The position numbers were made by a program, and so were the translations under genes. From contig NZ_JAGSIE010000010.1 of assembly GCF_018138385.1 (NCBI RefSeq), positions 56,177-120,176 on the forward strand: 64,000 nt of DNA, given 5' to 3'. The DNA is from Allobacillus saliphilus (GTDB lineage Bacteria; Bacillota; Bacilli; Bacillales; Alkalibacillaceae). The notes under the pieces were generated by a model. The model searched no databases, had not been told where the DNA came from, and was given only the letters and a program-made list of their open reading frames with translations. Position 1 is the stretch's first letter; the number at the start of each line of letters is the position of its first letter. Shown here in pieces: positions 40,337 to 51,514 of the stretch.

Positions 40337-42988
40337 TTATTTAAGTTTTTCTAGTTCCTGAATTCGCTCTTCGACTAGCTGGCGTTTTTCCAAGTAATCT
40401 TTTTCCTTCTCTCTTTCTTGTTGTACAAGCTTTTCAGGTGCTTTTTGAACAAATTTCTCATTGGATAATTTCTTCTGAACCAAATCAACTTCAGATTGCC
40501 ATTTTTTAAGCTCTTTATGCAATCGACTTAATTCTTCTTCTAAATTTACTAAGCCTTCAAGCGGGAAGAATAATTCAGCCCCACTAACAACAGCTGTTTT
40601 GGATTGTTCAGGTGCTTGAACCTCTGTACTGATTTGCAGTTCTTTAGGATTACAGAACTTCTCTAAATAATGTCGATTATCCTCCAACTCGCTCACGATT
40701 GTATCATCGCTCGCTTTAACTAGAATACGGATTTCCTTCGACATCGGCGTATTAACCTCAGCTCGAACATTTCTGACAGCACGAATCATTGCTACAAGTC
40801 GTTCCATACGCTTCGCACTTTCTTGGTCAATGTGCGCTTTATTCACAGTTGGCCATGGTGCTACTGTGATCGATTCACCTTTATGCGGAATGTGTTGCCA
40901 AATTTCTTCAGTGATAAATGGCATAAATGGATGAAGTAACTTCATAATGGCATCCAACGTATGGATGAGGACTGATTTTGTTGTGATCTTTTGTTTTTCA
41001 TCATCACCATACAATGGTAGCTTTGCCATCTCAATATACCAGTCACAAAAGTCGTCCCAAATAAAGTTGTATAAATATCTTCCTGCTTCGCCAAAGTCAT
41101 ATTTATCAATATTTCTAGTTACTTGTTCAATCGTTTCATTCAAACGAGTTAAAATCCATTTGTCTGCAACTGATTTCTCCCCAGAAAAATCAATGTCATC
41201 ATACGTGAAATCTTCTAAATTCATAATGACAAATCTGGATGCATTCCAAATTTTATTAGCGAAGTTCCAAGTAGACTCAACTTTTTCCCAGTGAAAACGC
41301 AAGTCTTGACCTGGTGAAGATCCTGTCGATAAGAAGTAACGTAATGAATCAGCACCATACTTTTCGATAACATCCATCGGATCGACACCGTTTCCTAGTG
41401 ACTTACTCATTTTTCTACCTTCTGCATCACGAACCAACCCATGAATTAACACGTCTTTAAATGGGCGACGGTCTGTGAAATGTTTTGATTGGAATATCAT
41501 TCGGGATACCCAGAAAAAGATAATGTCATATCCGGTAACAAGTGCACTAGTAGGAAAATACCGATTAAAATCTTCACTTGACTCATCTGGCCAACCCATC
41601 GTTGAGAAAGGCCATAAAGCTGAAGAGAACCATGTATCCAATACGTCATTATCTTGTTCCCAATTCTCTAAGTCTTTTGGAGCTTCTCGACCGACATATA
41701 GCTCGCCTGTTTCTTTATGATACCAAGCTGGAATTCGATGTCCCCACCATAATTGACGTGAGATACACCAATCTCGAATGTTTTCCATCCAATGGAGATA
41801 CGTCTGTTCAAAACGCTCTGGAACAAAATTGACTTTATCTTCAGTTTGTTGTAACTTGACTGCCTCCTCAGCAAGAGGACCCATTTTAACAAACCACTGT
41901 GTTGACAAATAAGGCTCCACGACAGCGCCGCTTCGTTCGGAGTGTCCTACGGAGTGCATGTGATCTTCTATATTGAAAAGAACACCTTCTTCTTGAAGAT
42001 CCTTCACGAGTTGTTTTCGGCATTCGAAACGATCCATACCTTCATACTTACCCGCGTTCGCATTCATCTGGCCGCCCTCATCCATTACAAGGACTCTTTC
42101 AAGGTTATGACGGTTTCCAATTTCAAAGTCATTTGGATCATGTGCTGGTGTGATCTTAACAGCACCAGAACCGAATTCCATATCAACATAATCATCACCG
42201 ATGATTTCAATTTCTCGACCAACAATCGGTAGAATGACTTTTTTACCAATCAAATGATTGTAACGCTCGTCATCTGGGTGAACAGCAACAGCCGTATCAC
42301 CTAACATCGTCTCTGGACGAGTTGTCGCAATCTCAATATATCCATCTTCATCTTTTAAAGGATATCTCATATGGTAGAATGCACCTTGTACCTCTTGGTA
42401 AATAACTTCGATATCCGATAATGCTGTTTTTGTGCTTGGATCCCAGTTAATAATATATTGTCCACGATAGATTAGGCCTTGTTCGTATAGGCTAACAAAA
42501 ACTTCTTTAACAGCATTGGACAATCCTTCATCAAGCGTAAAACGTTCTTTTGAGTAATCCAGTCCTAATCCGAGTTTTTCCCATTGGCTTCTGATAAAAC
42601 TCGCATACTCTTCTTTCCAATCCCATGCTTGCTCAAGAAATTTTTCCCGTCCTAGATCATATCTACTTTTGCCTTCTTCTTTTAACTTGGCTTCGACTTT
42701 CGCCTGAGTTGCAATTCCTGCATGGTCCATACCAGGTAACCATAAAACGTCATACCCTTGCATACGCTTATATCGAGTTAAAATGTCTTGCAATGTCGTA
42801 TCCCAAGCGTGACCTAAATGGAGTCTTCCTGTAACGTTTGGCGGTGGGATCACAATTGTATACGGTTCTTTGTTGTCATTCTCTTCTGCTTCAAAAAACT
42901 TTCCTTCCATCCAAAATTGGTAACGACCTTTTTCTATCTTTTCTGGATGGTATTTCGGTGCCATTGATGTGTATTTTTGTTCTTCCAT
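40337..42988 (-). CDS. valS: Valine--tRNA ligase
   Basis: A class I synthetase of 883 aa with editing activity against Thr-tRNA-Val. HLGH is at 57-60 ([15 protein letters not shown]), the CP1 editing domain is in the middle, KMSKS is in [12 protein letters not shown] near 525, and the C-terminal ValRS coiled-coil arm is present. The ATG at 42988 follows AAGGAGGATG; the frame is open upstream to 43081, but that is T-box leader. It is controlled by the T-box at 43022-43281. Confidence 0.97.
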   Translation of the reverse strand: MEEQKYTSMAPKYHPEKIEKGRYQFWMEGKFFEAEENDNKEPYTIVIPPPNVTGRLHLGHAWDTTLQDILTRYKRMQGYDVLWLPGMDHAGIATQAKVEAKLKEEGKSRYDLGREKFLEQAWDWKEEYASFIRSQWEKLGLGLDYSKERFTLDEGLSNAVKEVFVSLYEQGLIYRGQYIINWDPSTKTALSDIEVIYQEVQGAFYHMRYPLKDEDGYIEIATTRPETMLGDTAVAVHPDDERYNHLIGKKVILPIVGREIEIIGDDYVDMEFGSGAVKITPAHDPNDFEIGNRHNLERVLVMDEGGQMNANAGKYEGMDRFECRKQLVKDLQEEGVLFNIEDHMHSVGHSERSGAVVEPYLSTQWFVKMGPLAEEAVKLQQTEDKVNFVPERFEQTYLHWMENIRDWCISRQLWWGHRIPAWYHKETGELYVGREAPKDLENWEQDNDVLDTWFSSALWPFSTMGWPDESSEDFNRYFPTSALVTGYDIIFFWVSRMIFQSKHFTDRRPFKDVLIHGLVRDAEGRKMSKSLGNGVDPMDVIEKYGADSLRYFLSTGSSPGQDLRFHWEKVESTWNFANKIWNASRFVIMNLEDFTYDDIDFSGEKSVADKWILTRLNETIEQVTRNIDKYDFGEAGRYLYNFIWDDFCDWYIEMAKLPLYGDDEKQKITTKSVLIHTLDAIMKLLHPFMPFITEEIWQHIPHKGESITVAPWPTVNKAHIDQESAKRMERLVAMIRAVRNVRAEVNTPMSKEIRILVKASDDTIVSELEDNRHYLEKFCNPKELQISTEVQAPEQSKTAVVSGAELFFPLEGLVNLEEELSRLHKELKKWQSEVDLVQKKLSNEKFVQKAPEKLVQQEREKEKDYLEKRQLVEERIQELEKLK

Positions 42989-43021
42989 TCCAACATCCTC
43001 CTTATTAATTGTGATAAAAAT

Positions 43022-43281
43022 ATAAAAAAATCTTTCCATCCTTATAAAAAGGACGAAAAGATTTGAATTTCGCGGTACCACCTTTATTCACAGCATATGT
43101 CACTGTGCATCTCACCTGTTAACGGTTTTCCCGTCTTCTTCTACTGTTCATTTCAAAGAAGCTGCCAATTCAGAGCGACCTTCCAAGTTTTCAATCCGAG
43201 GAAACTTTCAGCAAATTGTTTCCCTCTCTGTCGGTATTCCACCTGTACTCTTCTCCTACGGGCATTTACGTTTATTTGTTT
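43022..43281 (-). promoter_or_regulatory. T-box leader of valS
   Basis: On the minus strand: AGAGAG element, specifier segment GGAAGGTCGCTCTGAA with GUC (Val), the T-box AGGTGGTACCGCG at 43071-43083, and an AAATCTTTTCGTCC-type terminator hairpin with T-run at 43022-43063. Uncharged tRNA-Val would favour read-through. Confidence 0.95.
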
Positions 43282-43287
43282 AACATT

Positions 43288-43316
43288 ATTATATACAACG
43301 AGTGAATCAAAATCAA
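43288..43316 (-). promoter_or_regulatory. SigA promoter of valS
   Basis: TTGATT (43311-43316), 17-bp spacer, TATAAT (43288-43293); predicted start near 43281. Confidence 0.8.
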
Positions 43317-43375
43317 TGAATTAATACACAGTGTTACCGCATTTTTCATATTCTATACAAAAGGAGGTCATCCGA

Positions 43376-43564
43376 GTGGGTAAATACTATCGCTACAGGG
43401 TTCCCTATGGGGTTCGTAAGGTTATTATTATCGTTGAATTTTCCATCTTTCCAATCGTCTGTTACCAAGTGTTACGTACTATATTTTTACCTACAACATT
43501 GGATGTATTTCTATGTTGTATTTTTATCGGAGTCTTCATTATGTTTCGGTCAAAATGGATCTAA
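43376..43564 (+). CDS. Small membrane protein of unknown function (62 aa)
   Basis: A GTG-started frame with a perfect AAGGAGG 8 nt upstream. It encodes a basic N-terminus (GKYYRYRVPYGVRKV) and two hydrophobic segments (about 15-31 and 36-56). I do not recognise a family. It lies on the plus strand between the divergent valS promoter and the convergent spoVID gene, and its stop codon overlaps the spoVID stop. The strong ribosome site and membrane pattern argue for a real gene; the short length argues for caution. Confidence 0.6.
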   Translation: MGKYYRYRVPYGVRKVIIIVEFSIFPIVCYQVLRTIFLPTTLDVFLCCIFIGVFIMFRSKWI

Positions 43565-44679
43565 TTCTTTTTTTCTACTTGGGGAACATATATCATATCG
43601 CCCTCTTCAAGCATACTAGAGTCTTCTAAGTCATTCATTCGCTCTAATTTAGAAGTCGGTAAGTTATAAGTTTCGGCAATCGATTCAAGTGTTTCATTTT
43701 TTTGGACAAAACGAACAGTCAGTTGTGAAGAAGTAGGCTCGTCGTTTCGAAAAAATTTGGACAAGTAACTTAGTCCGCTAGCTTCTTTTTTCTCATCTGC
43801 CTCCGCTTTAACTTCTTTTTCTTCTTCTGCAATAGGCTCTTTCACGTCATACTCATCGTCTTCTTTCATATGCTTTTCACTCGTATCCGCAGCTTCTTTT
43901 TTATACAAGGATTTTTTATTTTTTTTGCTTTCTACTTTATCTTCATGTTTTTCTTCTAACTCATCTTTAGTCGATTCTTTTTTATCGAAGAACTCAGCAA
44001 ATGATTGTGACTTATCTTTTTTTAAGAAGTCCCTGCCTTTCTGTTCTTCTGGAGAACCATCTTCGTGAAAAACCTCTTTGATAGGTTCTTCTGACGGTTG
44101 AGCTGTATGTTGTTCCTCAGATTGTTCTGTCGATGCATTAGTCAATGACTCATCATGAAAAGGCGGATGTTCTTGTTGTTCTTGAAAAGTAGGGAACTCT
44201 TTTAATTCGAAATCAGATGGCGCTGATTGTTCAGGATAGGCATCATTTGCTTCCCGTTCTGCAATTCCATCTATTCGAATACTTGATTGAATATTTAATG
44301 TTTGTGGTTCTGGTAACTCATAATCAAAGTAATCAACTTTAACTTCCACATGATGATCCCTTTCTACACGATCGACTGGAACCGTAATATCCACAGGAAT
44401 GGGGTACTGAAAAGTCATAAATCCATTATCCAACATCCGTACTTGCTGCACGACGTTATCTTCCTCTTCATCTACAATATAAAGTGGTTCTTTTTTTGGA
44501 AAGGTTTGATAATCACCTGAAACAACTAGTACACCCCTTAGTTGAATGTAATTTTCCTCTTGGATGACATCCACCTCGGGATCGATTGAAATACTATAAA
44601 GATCATCCACCTCTTCGCCTTGCCGGAAGCTAATTTTTTCATAAATTTTAAATGCATATGGTTCCTTTTTGTTGGTCAT
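43561..44679 (-). CDS. spoVID: Spore coat encasement protein SpoVID
   Basis: A 372-aa protein. The N-terminal region (FKIYEKISFRQGEEVDDLYSISIDPEV) matches the SpoVID N-terminal domain, the middle is highly acidic and Lys/Glu-rich, and the C-terminus has one LysM domain (VRFVQKNETLESIAETYNLP.. LEEGDMIYVPQ). In B. subtilis it drives coat encasement with SpoIVA and binds SafA, which is also encoded here. The ATG at 44679 is 6 nt after GGGAGG. Confidence 0.88.
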   Translation of the reverse strand: MTNKKEPYAFKIYEKISFRQGEEVDDLYSISIDPEVDVIQEENYIQLRGVLVVSGDYQTFPKKEPLYIVDEEEDNVVQQVRMLDNGFMTFQYPIPVDITVPVDRVERDHHVEVKVDYFDYELPEPQTLNIQSSIRIDGIAEREANDAYPEQSAPSDFELKEFPTFQEQQEHPPFHDESLTNASTEQSEEQHTAQPSEEPIKEVFHEDGSPEEQKGRDFLKKDKSQSFAEFFDKKESTKDELEEKHEDKVESKKNKKSLYKKEAADTSEKHMKEDDEYDVKEPIAEEEKEVKAEADEKKEASGLSYLSKFFRNDEPTSSQLTVRFVQKNETLESIAETYNLPTSKLERMNDLEDSSMLEEGDMIYVPQVEKKN

Positions 44680-44973
44680 AAGCATCCTCCCTATATCCTT
44701 TTTTTCAAATCCTGTGTGATTTGATATTCGCTTGATAGTTAACAGAGCCTTTCTCTAATCTATATGATTCTTTTTCTATAAAATGAAAACTTCATGAAAG
44801 AAAACATCTTCGAGAGTAATTTTCTATTTAAGCACGCGCTCAGGAATTGTGAATTTTTAAATTGAGGCAAAGACGAATGTTTGAAGAACAATGAAGTAAG
44901 TGGACAGGAAGTAGAATCAAAATACGCGGACGTTAGTTAAGTAAATGCATGTGTAGCGAATGCGATGTTCGAC

Positions 44974-45062
44974 TGCTGACTGTTGAAGTTGGGTTGCTGA
45001 CTGTTGAAGTTGGGTTGCTGACTGCTGAAGTTTGGACTATGACTGCTGAAATTGGAATGCTG
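44974..45062. repeat. 21-bp tandem repeat between spoVID and hemL
   Basis: TGCTGACTGTTGAAGTTGGGT occurs from 44974 with period 21 (next units at 44995, 45016 and about 45037), the last copies degenerate. The rest of 44686-44973 holds no gene I can support. Confidence 0.85.
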
Positions 45063-45084
45063 CCCTAAGTCTAAAGTGAAAAAT

Positions 45085-45130
45085 AAAATCCAAACGATTT
45101 ATTTACATCTAAATCGTTTGGATTTTTATT
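45085..45130 (-). terminator. Terminator after hemL
   Basis: ATCCAAACGATTTA / TAAATCGTTTGGAT stem followed by TTTTATTTTT on the minus strand. Confidence 0.88.
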
Positions 45131-45144
45131 TCTTCTATAAACGT

Positions 45145-46434
45145 TTACTTATTATATTTTTTAAATGCATTGCGGGCTGCTTCAACTGTCTGATCAATTT
45201 CATCCATTGTATGTTCAGTTGATAAAAACATTCCTTCAAATTGTGAAGGTGGTAAGAATATACCTTGTTCAGCCATTTCACGATAATACGTAGCAAACCA
45301 TTCGAGATCAGATGTTTGCGCTCTTTCAAAATTAGTCACTTCTTTATCGGTAAAGAAGAAGCCAAGCATAGAACCTGCACGATTTACTTGTAATGGAACA
45401 CCAAATTCTTTAGCCGCTTCCTGGAATCCTTGAACTAGGCGATCGGCTTTTTCATTAATCGCTTCATAGGACTCTTCTGTCAGCTGGCTTAACGTTGCAA
45501 TTCCTGCAGCCATCGCAAGTGGGTTACCGGATAATGTACCTGCTTGATAAATATCGCCTTCTGGAGCGATTCGTTGCATGATCTCTTTTTTACCTCCGTA
45601 AGCACCAACAGGCAGTCCGCCACCAATAACTTTTCCGAGACAAGTTAAATCTGGTGTGACACCGAAATGACCTTGTGCACAGTTATAACCAACACGGAAA
45701 CCTGTCATGACTTCATCAAAAATGAGTAATGTGCCATGATCTTCGGTTATTTTGCGTAAGTTTTGTAAGAAGTCATTTACAGGTGGAACGACTCCCATAT
45801 TCCCAGAAACTGGCTCAACAATAACTGCTGCCAAATCATCGCCGTACTGTTCAAAAACATAGCGTACACTTTCCATATCGTTGTATGGTACTGTTATCGT
45901 GTTTTGAGCAATAGACTCAGGTACTCCTGGACTATCCGGCAATCCTAAAGTCGCTACTCCGGACCCTGCTTTAATCAATAATGAATCGCCGTGACCGTGA
46001 TAGTTCCCTTCGAATTTTAAAATTTTGTCTCGTCCTGTATATCCACGAGCTAATCGAAGTGCACTCATTGTAGCTTCCGTACCTGAATTGACCATTCGAA
46101 CTTTTTCAATGGAAGGCACGCGCTCAATAACCATCTTTGCTAATTCATTTTCATATTTAACGTTTGTACCGAAGCTAGTTCCTTTTTCCATTACCTCTTT
46201 TAACTTAGAGACAACTGCATCGTGAGCATGACCAACAATTAATGGTCCCCAACTAAGCACGTAATCAATATACTCATTCCCGTCTACATCGTAAATACGA
46301 GAACCCTTTCCTTTTTCCGTATAAATAGGTGTCATATCAACTGATTTGAAAGAACGAACAGGTGAATTGACTCCCCCTGGTAGCAAATGTTTTGCTTCTT
46401 CAAATAACTTTTGTGATTTTTCATATCGGTTCAT
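45145..46434 (-). CDS. hemL: Glutamate-1-semialdehyde 2,1-aminomutase
   Basis: A PLP enzyme of 429 aa that converts glutamate-1-semialdehyde to 5-aminolevulinate. The PLP Lys lies in [17 protein letters not shown], with [10 protein letters not shown] and [11 protein letters not shown] as family signatures. It is last in the hemC-hemD-hemB-hemL run and is preceded by AAGGAGG. Confidence 0.97.
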   Translation of the reverse strand: MNRYEKSQKLFEEAKHLLPGGVNSPVRSFKSVDMTPIYTEKGKGSRIYDVDGNEYIDYVLSWGPLIVGHAHDAVVSKLKEVMEKGTSFGTNVKYENELAKMVIERVPSIEKVRMVNSGTEATMSALRLARGYTGRDKILKFEGNYHGHGDSLLIKAGSGVATLGLPDSPGVPESIAQNTITVPYNDMESVRYVFEQYGDDLAAVIVEPVSGNMGVVPPVNDFLQNLRKITEDHGTLLIFDEVMTGFRVGYNCAQGHFGVTPDLTCLGKVIGGGLPVGAYGGKKEIMQRIAPEGDIYQAGTLSGNPLAMAAGIATLSQLTEESYEAINEKADRLVQGFQEAAKEFGVPLQVNRAGSMLGFFFTDKEVTNFERAQTSDLEWFATYYREMAEQGIFLPPSQFEGMFLSTEHTMDEIDQTVEAARNAFKKYNK

Positions 46435-46449
46435 TATTAAAAGACCTCC

Positions 46450-47427
46450 TTAGGATTCACTTAACCATTTTGCGATATCTTTTGCAAAATAAGTAATAAT
46501 CAAATCCGCGCCTGCCCGCTTCATTGAAGTGATTTTTTCCATGACAATCGCTTTTTCATCGACCCAGCCATTTTGTGCTGCTGCTTTGATCAAGGAATAT
46601 TCACCACTTACATTGTAAGCTACGACAGGTAATGTATACCGATCCTTGACCTCTCTTACGATATCTAGATAGCTCAAAGCTGGTTTGACGATGAGAAAGT
46701 CTGCCCCTTCTTCAACATCAGTATCTGCTTCTCGTAACGCTTCAATTCGGTTAGCTGGATCCATTTGATAGGTTTTTCGGTCACCAAATTGTGGTGTACT
46801 ATCAGCCGCTTCACGAAATGGTCCATAAAAAGCAGATGCGTATTTTACTGCATAAGACATAATCGGGATATTTTCAAAGCCTGCTTCATCTAATCCTTCA
46901 CGAATTTCCTTAACGAAACCGTCCATCATGTTTGACGGGGCAATGATATCGGCTCCTGCTTGAGCTTGAGATACAGCAGTTTGTACGTGCAATGGTAATG
47001 ATGCATCATTGTCTACATATCCATCATGAATAACGCCGCAATGCCCATGTGATGTATATTCACACAAACAAGTATCTGCAACGACAAGAATTTCTGGGTA
47101 TTCCTGTTTGATTAAACGGGTTGCTTGCTGGATTACGCCTTCATTGTCGTATGCTTGTGTCCCAACTTCATCTTTTTCTTTTGGTAAACCAAATAAAAGT
47201 ACAGCTTGAATTCCTAATGCTTTAATCTCTTTCATTTCTTCTGTTAAACGGTCTAGTGATACTTGATACACACCTGGCATCGAAGATACTTCATTTCGCT
47301 GTCCGTTCTCTTCCAAAATAAACAACGGATAAATTAGATCTTCTTTACTCAGATGTGTCTCTCTTACTAAATCTCGCATAGCCGGTGTTCTTCTGAGTCT
47401 TCTATGTCGGTCAAATGTATTACTCAT
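46450..47427 (-). CDS. hemB: Delta-aminolevulinic acid dehydratase
   Basis: A 325-aa enzyme that condenses two ALA into porphobilinogen. The zinc-type active site is [14 protein letters not shown] (C120, C122, C130), and the substrate Schiff-base Lys lies in [13 protein letters not shown]. Its ATG overlaps the hemD stop by 4 nt (ATGA). Confidence 0.97.
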   Translation of the reverse strand: MSNTFDRHRRLRRTPAMRDLVRETHLSKEDLIYPLFILEENGQRNEVSSMPGVYQVSLDRLTEEMKEIKALGIQAVLLFGLPKEKDEVGTQAYDNEGVIQQATRLIKQEYPEILVVADTCLCEYTSHGHCGVIHDGYVDNDASLPLHVQTAVSQAQAGADIIAPSNMMDGFVKEIREGLDEAGFENIPIMSYAVKYASAFYGPFREAADSTPQFGDRKTYQMDPANRIEALREADTDVEEGADFLIVKPALSYLDIVREVKDRYTLPVVAYNVSGEYSLIKAAAQNGWVDEKAIVMEKITSMKRAGADLIITYFAKDIAKWLSES

Positions 47428-48200
47428 TTTGATTCCTCCTCAAGCACTTGCTTCACGCGTTTTGATAATCCGCGAAGTGTATACTTTTCTGGTACATATG
47501 TTTTCGTAAAGCCTGTTTGCAATGCTTTTTCTTGAGTCGTCGCACCGATACAAAAGCATGACTTCTCGTATATTTCTTTTGGCGTTTGTTCTAATAATGT
47601 AAAAAAGGCATGAATGGATGATGGGGAAGTGAAAACATAGTAATCAAACGGCTGCTCTTCATACAGCTCGTTTAACTGCTTCTGTGCTGAATAATTAATC
47701 ACCGTTCGATATACATACATATTTTCAAAAGAAAATTGTTGCCGTTCGAACTTTTCATCAATTATTGTTCTCGACAATTCCCCTTTAATCAATAACACTT
47801 TCTTCGGTATGTCAACTTCAAGAAACTCTTCTCCCATATGTTCCGCATCGAATGTACTTGGGATGAAGTGCACTGTTAAACCCTTTTTTTCAATTTCAGC
47901 TGCAGTACCTGTACCGACTGCAGCTATTTTTTTATCTGATAAATCAATCGAGCCATAACCTAACCAGGTAATTGTTTCATAAAAAAATCGTACGCCTTTT
48001 GCACTCGTGAAAAATAGCCAATCATATTCATTCAAACGGTTCAAAAATTGTACATTTTCTTCTCTCTTCCATAATTCCGTTTCAATTACAGGGACAGAGA
48101 AAATTTCACACGGCTCATTTTTCAATGGTTCGGTGAATTTTGCGGCCTGCTTGGAGTCTCTCGAGAGAAAAACCCGTACATTTGAGGGTGTTGCACTCAT
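47424..48200 (-). CDS. hemD: Uroporphyrinogen-III synthase
   Basis: A 258-aa enzyme that closes and inverts ring D of hydroxymethylbilane. The family is poorly conserved; the visible marks are [11 protein letters not shown] and [11 protein letters not shown] in the two lobes and the position between hemC and hemB. Overlaps: 1 nt with hemC (TAATG) and 4 nt with hemB. Confidence 0.9.
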   Translation of the reverse strand: MSATPSNVRVFLSRDSKQAAKFTEPLKNEPCEIFSVPVIETELWKREENVQFLNRLNEYDWLFFTSAKGVRFFYETITWLGYGSIDLSDKKIAAVGTGTAAEIEKKGLTVHFIPSTFDAEHMGEEFLEVDIPKKVLLIKGELSRTIIDEKFERQQFSFENMYVYRTVINYSAQKQLNELYEEQPFDYYVFTSPSSIHAFFTLLEQTPKEIYEKSCFCIGATTQEKALQTGFTKTYVPEKYTLRGLSKRVKQVLEEESK

Positions 48201-49132
48201 TACGATTCATCCATTTCCGCTTTTGCTTTTGCAACTAATTCAAGCGCGCCTTGCTCGATTAAGTCTTCAGCTGCTAGTCGACCAGCTTCAATTGGATCCT
48301 TCGCCCTTCTTGTTGTTTGAATCACAGTTTTTCCATCAGAGGAAGCAACTAATCCACGAATCTCAACCTCATCATTTTCAAGCGTTGCGTAACCCGCGAT
48401 TGGAACTTGGCAACTTCCTTCTAGCATATTAAGTAATTTACGTTCAGCTTTTACGGTGATTTCGGTATACTCGTCATTAATTTGCTGGATCAGTTCACGT
48501 AATTCAGTATCATCTTCACGACACTCTAACGCTAATGCTCCTTGACCAATAGCAGGTAAGCACACATCTGATTCTAAAAATTCCGTTACGATGCTAGGGT
48601 CCCAACCGACACGCTTTAACCCAGCCGCTGCTAATAAAATGGCATCATAATCTTCCTCTTGCAACTTACGTAGGCGTGTCTCAATGTTTCCTCTAATCCA
48701 CTTAATTTCTAAATCAGGTCGATATGCTAGTAGCTGTGCGCCTCTCCGTAAACTACTCGTTCCGATAATTGCTCCTTCTGGTAAATCATCTAACTTTACA
48801 TGGTCTTTTGCAATATACGCATCTCGATAGTCTTCACGCTCAGGGATACATCCGATCATTAAACCTTCTGGCATATCAGATGGCATATCTTTCATACTAT
48901 GAACAGCTAGGTCGATTTCATGGTCGTACATAGCTTTTTCAATCTCTTTTACAAATAGACCTTTCCCGCCGACTTTAGATAGCGTAACACTCTGAATTCG
49001 ATCTCCTGTCGTGACAATTTTTTTTATATCAAACGTATAGTCATTTGTTTTTTTCTTCAGTTCATTAATAACCCACTCGGTTTGAGTGATGGCTAGATTA
49101 CTTCTTCTTGACCCGACGACAATATTTCTCAT
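48200..49132 (-). CDS. hemC: Porphobilinogen deaminase (hydroxymethylbilane synthase)
   Basis: A 310-aa enzyme that polymerises four porphobilinogens. The dipyrromethane cofactor Cys is C241 in [11 protein letters not shown]; the N-terminal [12 protein letters not shown] and HSMKDMP segments are diagnostic. It heads hemC-D-B-L. A candidate promoter at 49167-49195 and the hemA terminator upstream make this a separate transcript from hemA. Confidence 0.97.
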   Translation of the reverse strand: MRNIVVGSRRSNLAITQTEWVINELKKKTNDYTFDIKKIVTTGDRIQSVTLSKVGGKGLFVKEIEKAMYDHEIDLAVHSMKDMPSDMPEGLMIGCIPEREDYRDAYIAKDHVKLDDLPEGAIIGTSSLRRGAQLLAYRPDLEIKWIRGNIETRLRKLQEEDYDAILLAAAGLKRVGWDPSIVTEFLESDVCLPAIGQGALALECREDDTELRELIQQINDEYTEITVKAERKLLNMLEGSCQVPIAGYATLENDEVEIRGLVASSDGKTVIQTTRRAKDPIEAGRLAAEDLIEQGALELVAKAKAEMDES

Positions 49133-49166
49133 TTTAACGTCCTCCTAGAATTACTTTCTATAACTA

Positions 49167-49195
49167 ATAGTAGTAAAGTTACATTCATTTGTAAA
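49167..49195 (-). promoter_or_regulatory. Candidate SigA promoter of hemCDBL
   Basis: TTTACA (49190-49195), 17-bp spacer, TACTAT (49167-49172), 35 bp before hemC. Confidence 0.55.
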
Positions 49196-49254
49196 AGATA
49201 ATCCCATGATTCAATTTTCTTTTCATTCACTACAAAATCATTTGTGAGCAGAGA

Positions 49255-49295
49255 TAAAAAACAACCAGAAGACTAAGACTGCCTTCTGGTTGTTT
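49255..49295 (-). terminator. Intrinsic terminator after hemA
   Basis: AAACAACCAGAAG / CTTCTGGTTGTTT stem followed by a T-run on the minus strand. Confidence 0.88.
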
Positions 49296-49335
49296 CATAA
49301 TCGTTAGTCTATACTCGCTGAAGATATCATTGGGT

Positions 49336-50700
49336 TTATTGAATTGCTTTGATCAAGCCAGCAATCGGTAGGGATTGACTAACTGTTTTATGGCTATGGT
49401 GTTTCTTATTTTGAAACTCTAATTCTTCTTGGACTTCTTCTTCGATACCAAAGATCTTTACAAATAATTTCAGCATATCTTCGGCTTCTTCGTCACCAGC
49501 CATCTCTTTTGCTTGAAGAATGGGCTCTTTTAACATTTGATTAATGATACTCTTCGTATGCTTGTTCAATACTTTTCGTTCACGGTCAGTCAGATCTGGC
49601 ATTTTTCGTTCAATAGATGCCATAGTCGCCTCTTGAATCGAAAGAGCTTTATTACGCAAAGCTGAAATTACCGGAACGACTCCCAGCGTTTGTATCCATT
49701 CATCGAATTCATCCAACTCTTTATCAATCATTCGTTCAATTGCATGCGCAGCATTTTGTCTTTCTGCCAAGTTCTTATTAATAACTCCTTGCAGATCATC
49801 GATATCATATACAATCACACCGTCCAAATCACTTATTGACGGGTCGATGTTACGCGGTACGGAAATATCAATTAAGAATAAAGGTTTTCCATTTCGACGA
49901 CTTACCAATGGTGCTAACTGTTCTTTCGTAATAATGAAGGAATCAGTAGATGCAGAAGTAATCAGAATATCTGCTTCTTGCATCACTTCATCTAATTCGT
50001 CCATAGACTTAGCGACACCTTCAAACTTATCAGCAACTTCTTTTGCTTTTTCATACGTTCTATTAATAACGGTAATTTGGCGAATTCCTGAACCATGAAG
50101 ATTCTTCACTGCAAGTTCACCCATTTTACCCGCACCTAATATAGCAACGTGTTGCTCTTTTAGGTCATTAAAGATCTGTTTTCCTAATTCTACAGCAGCA
50201 TAACTAATAGAAACTGCATTTTCACCGATCGCTGTTTCACGATGTGCACGCTTTGCCACCGTCACTGCTTGTTTGAATAATTGGTTGAAAATCAAACCTG
50301 AAGATTCAACTTCTTGAGCAACCTGAAAAGCTTTTCGAACTTGCCCGAGAATTTGTGTTTCTCCTAATACCATGGAGTCGAGTCCTGCTGTCACCTTCAT
50401 TAGATGACGAACTGCATCGTCCTCTTCTTTAATTTCAATATATTTTTTAACATAATCAAGCTCTAATGAGAATTGGTTAGCTAAGAACCGTTTTACATAA
50501 TAACGCCCTGTGTGTAATTGATCCGCTACGACGTATAACTCGGTACGGTTACAAGTGGAAACAATTACATTCTCAAGAATACTTTTTTCTTGATTTAACT
50601 CGAGCATTGTTTCACTTAAGTTTTCATCTGAAAAAGCCAGTTTTTCACGGATTTCAACTGGGGCTGTTCGGTAGTTGACACTCAACACAATAAAATGCAT
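49336..50700 (-). CDS. hemA: Glutamyl-tRNA reductase
   Basis: A 454-aa enzyme making glutamate-1-semialdehyde from Glu-tRNA, the first committed step of C5-pathway haem synthesis. The nucleophile is C50 in [14 protein letters not shown] Rossmann domain ([17 protein letters not shown]) and a C-terminal dimerisation helix follow. The ATG at 50700 follows GAGGGGTG. In B. subtilis hemX comes next; here the gene ends in a terminator and hemX is missing. Confidence 0.97.
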   Translation of the reverse strand: MHFIVLSVNYRTAPVEIREKLAFSDENLSETMLELNQEKSILENVIVSTCNRTELYVVADQLHTGRYYVKRFLANQFSLELDYVKKYIEIKEEDDAVRHLMKVTAGLDSMVLGETQILGQVRKAFQVAQEVESSGLIFNQLFKQAVTVAKRAHRETAIGENAVSISYAAVELGKQIFNDLKEQHVAILGAGKMGELAVKNLHGSGIRQITVINRTYEKAKEVADKFEGVAKSMDELDEVMQEADILITSASTDSFIITKEQLAPLVSRRNGKPLFLIDISVPRNIDPSISDLDGVIVYDIDDLQGVINKNLAERQNAAHAIERMIDKELDEFDEWIQTLGVVPVISALRNKALSIQEATMASIERKMPDLTDRERKVLNKHTKSIINQMLKEPILQAKEMAGDEEAEDMLKLFVKIFGIEEEVQEELEFQNKKHHSHKTVSQSLPIAGLIKAIQ

Positions 50701-50780
50701 CTTTCTTTCACCCCTCATTTATCGTACAATCATCAATGAATTCAGTATAACAAAAATGTTTCGCTCAATTGCTTACTACT

Positions 50781-50810
50781 TTGAACGAATTATGAAACTT
50801 ATATTATATT
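50781..50810 (+). promoter_or_regulatory. Candidate promoter of the membrane gene at 50890
   Basis: TTGAAC (50781-50786), 18-bp spacer, TATATT (50805-50810), facing the plus-strand gene. Confidence 0.45.
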
Positions 50811-50889
50811 AGAATGATTTTAATTCCATATAGTAGCCTATCATAACCAATGAGGAACAGCAAGAAAACCGTTTAGGGAGTGACTTTTC

Positions 50890-51369
50890 ATGAAACAATC
50901 CAAAACTTTTATTGGCGTTTTATTAATCGGATTTGGACTATTTTTTGTCTTACAACAGTATTCTATACCAATTCTTTCCCGATTTGACACTTGGCCTACC
51001 ATTTTAATCATTTTAGGAATTGCATTTCTTGCCCAAGGATATTTGAATAAACAACCAGAATCCATTTTACCTGGTGGTATTCTTACCGGGCTAGGCATTC
51101 ACTTTCATGCGCTTCAACATTGGTCTAGTTGGATTGATCACTGGGGCATGTATACGTTGATTGTCGGATTTTCCTTTTTGCTTCGTGCCCATAAAACGAA
51201 TCAAGGAGTAATGGCTGGCCTTGTATTGGTAATTATTTCATTAATCGGCATTTCCTCGATTACGCTACCGAGATGGTTTGGTTGGGTTGATTACATTTTC
51301 GTGCAAATCGAACAATTTTGGCCATTCTTACTGATTGGACTTGGTGCTTTCTTTTTATTCAAAAAATAA
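50890..51369 (+). CDS. LiaI/LiaF-type transmembrane region protein
   Basis: A 159-aa protein with five or six short membrane segments in repeated pairs; each repeat has a hydrophobic stretch ending in WPTILIILGIAFL or FWPFLLIGLGAFF. This pattern is typical of the LiaF transmembrane/DUF5668-like group. No soluble LiaF C-terminal domain is present. The function is unknown; such proteins often link to envelope stress. The ATG follows AGGGAGTG. It stands alone between hemA and engB on the opposite strand. Confidence 0.65.
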   Translation: MKQSKTFIGVLLIGFGLFFVLQQYSIPILSRFDTWPTILIILGIAFLAQGYLNKQPESILPGGILTGLGIHFHALQHWSSWIDHWGMYTLIVGFSFLLRAHKTNQGVMAGLVLVIISLIGISSITLPRWFGWVDYIFVQIEQFWPFLLIGLGAFFLFKK

Positions 51370-51473
51370 AGATGAGATGGTTCTAGCTTAAAAAATTATA
51401 TGTACAAGTAGCCAACTTCATACAGTGTAGTTATGCTTTATTCCAATTATCACGTTCGTAATTGGAATGTGTC

Positions 51474-51506
51474 AAAAAAATTCCCGGACTAGTATTCTAG
51501 TCCGGG
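51474..51506 (-). terminator. Intrinsic terminator after engB
   Basis: CCCGGACTAG / CTAGTCCGGG stem with a 4-nt loop followed by AATTTTTTT on the minus strand. Confidence 0.92.
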
Positions 51507-51514
51507 TTATGACT

